Below, one piece after another: positions 62,806 through 64,000 of a stretch of 64,000 nt of DNA. How positions within the stretch are numbered: the stretch's first letter is position 1; the number at the start of each line of letters is the position of its first letter. A program made the translations under genes and the position numbers. The DNA comes from Molanna angustata (Eukaryota > Arthropoda > Insecta > Trichoptera > Molannidae), in NCBI GenBank assembly GCA_963576475.1, contig OY754979.1, positions 28,365,578 to 28,429,577 of the forward strand, in the 5' to 3' direction. Below the pieces are notes generated by a model, which had not been told where the DNA came from, searched no databases, and saw nothing but the letters and a program-made list of their open reading frames with translations.

Positions 62806-63029
62806 TGTACATAATTAATACTACAATAAGTTCCCAAAGGGATTATTATTATTTTTAAATAAAACCGTCATTGACATAACATGTGAAAATGCTTGTGTCG
62901 TAGGTGAATGAAATGCATCGAAGTTAGATTCGTACCAGCAGATCCGCTCCATCATAGATTTATTCGTTTATACGATGCAAATGTACCAGGCGCGAAGAAA
63001 TCTGAAGTGTCAAATAAAACGAATACGTA

Positions 63030-63240
63030 ATTACTATCACGGCGTATCCCACAATAAGGAGTAACCGGCGACAAGTGTAGGTACATGTGTGCATTGCTTT
63101 TTAAAAGGAAGCACTACACCTGCGTGTATGCCTACACACTAGTCACGCCTCACCTAAAAAGGCAACATTCAGAAAGGGTGGTGAACCTCACAGTGGAAGC
63201 ACTATTCTAAGTGGGTGCTTTACAGCACCATAACATGTTT
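63030..63240 (+). repeat. Dispersed repeat X, copy 7 (longest uninterrupted)
   Basis: Blocks in order: GCGTATCCCACAATAAGG, AGTAACCGGCGACAAGTG, TGCCTACACACTAGTCACGC, GGCAACATTCAGAAAGGGTG and GTGGAAGCACTATTCTAAGT. No tRNA-like boxes or inverted ends are visible, so its class is unknown. Confidence 0.6.
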
Positions 63241-64000
63241 TCATTATTTTTGAATATAAAACGAATATATTAAAAAAAACAATAACAATAAAAGAAAACA
63301 AAATTTAAAGACAATGATAAAACAAGACAAAATTTAAAGATAAATAGTACATAATTATTTATAGATTAAATTTATGAACAAGTGCAGAAAAGCGATTTTA
63401 TTGCCATAGAACAATTTATTCTCTCAAAGTCTCAAATCAATTCGGTGCAATATTTATTTGCAATTAACTGTTGGACATATTTTAACTGTTTAATAATGCT
63501 CATAAGCGTTGTTTTTGCCAACCAGACTGTCGATAATGACTCGCTTTGATACCTACGCTGAATATTTAAGATTTACGTCATCTACAGACGTTCATCGACA
63601 TATTATTATTATTCAAAAATGATTTCTGTGTTCATACTATATAGACCATAGAAGTTACGGGTTACTTTAGATATGTATTTATTATTGTTGATGCATTCGT
63701 CCGTCCACTGGTTATTAGAGAAATAATGTAATTTTAAATTGTCTATGGAACAAAATGGAAGACGAATAGTTTGGTGATTTTTTTTTCAAAGATTTATTGC
63801 CTCGCCGAAATTGTAATTTACTTTTATGATTGCATGGAACAAAAAAATAACGCAGGGCTTTGTAACAATTTCAAATACTAATAACCAAATCCAACGGTAT
63901 CTCTTTATGCTGAAAGAATATATATTTTATTTACAACATGAAGATAGCCGCATACCAACACTGAATGTGCAATTCATATATGAATTGTATTACGTAATTC

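Overview
The window looks like nuclear DNA from an arthropod, most likely an insect. It is AT-rich and intron-bearing, carries many tRNA-headed SINEs, MITEs and decayed LINEs, has short TAGGTACCTA-type motifs scattered through it, and its two host genes read as insect-type orthologues. I cannot fix the order from sequence alone. No bacterial, plasmid or phage-like gene is present.

Two host genes are supported, both on the minus strand and both running off an edge. (1) The 5' end of the proteasome subunit beta type-5 gene occupies 246-3085. Three exons encode the propeptide, the Thr1 cleavage site and the catalytic Asp17, Arg19 and Lys33; the rest lies left of position 1. (2) The 3' half of a transcription factor AP-2 gene occupies 24388-49059. 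Four coding exons encode the conserved DNA-binding and dimerisation region, the exon phases join cleanly, and N-terminal exons lie beyond the right edge. The AP-2 introns are 1.7, 0.9 and 21.3 kb, and at least 14.9 kb of upstream intron follows, so most of 24-64 kb is AP-2 intron filled with transposable-element debris.

Between the genes (3.3-17.5 kb) is a dense transposon block. A TTAA-flanked foldback element sits about 200 bp upstream of the beta-5 start codon. Next to it is a structurally complete DIRS1-like tyrosine-recombinase retrotransposon (4091-9108) with gag-like, RT/RNase H and recombinase frames, inverted terminal repeats and an internal complementary region. LINE tails follow, then a block (10.77-17.52 kb) bracketed by near-identical 106-bp inverted repeats. 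This block holds four (AT)n arrays, a LINE RT frame and three Penelope-like elements; one of these has an open RT plus GIY-YIG frame, and two carry hammerhead-ribozyme-like motifs. Two further hairpin loci (33.5 and 49.8 kb) carry the same ribozyme-like architecture and appear to be a second Penelope-type family.

The remaining DNA contains several MITE families with readable target-site duplications (TTAA-type foldback, three copies; 8-bp-TSD hAT-like, three copies; about 185-bp palindrome, three copies; a Harbinger-like insertion), two main tRNA-SINE families and a 33-bp minisatellite with a 99-bp higher-order period. Nested insertions give relative ages at several loci. I found no operons, CRISPR arrays, rRNA genes or convincing stand-alone tRNA genes.
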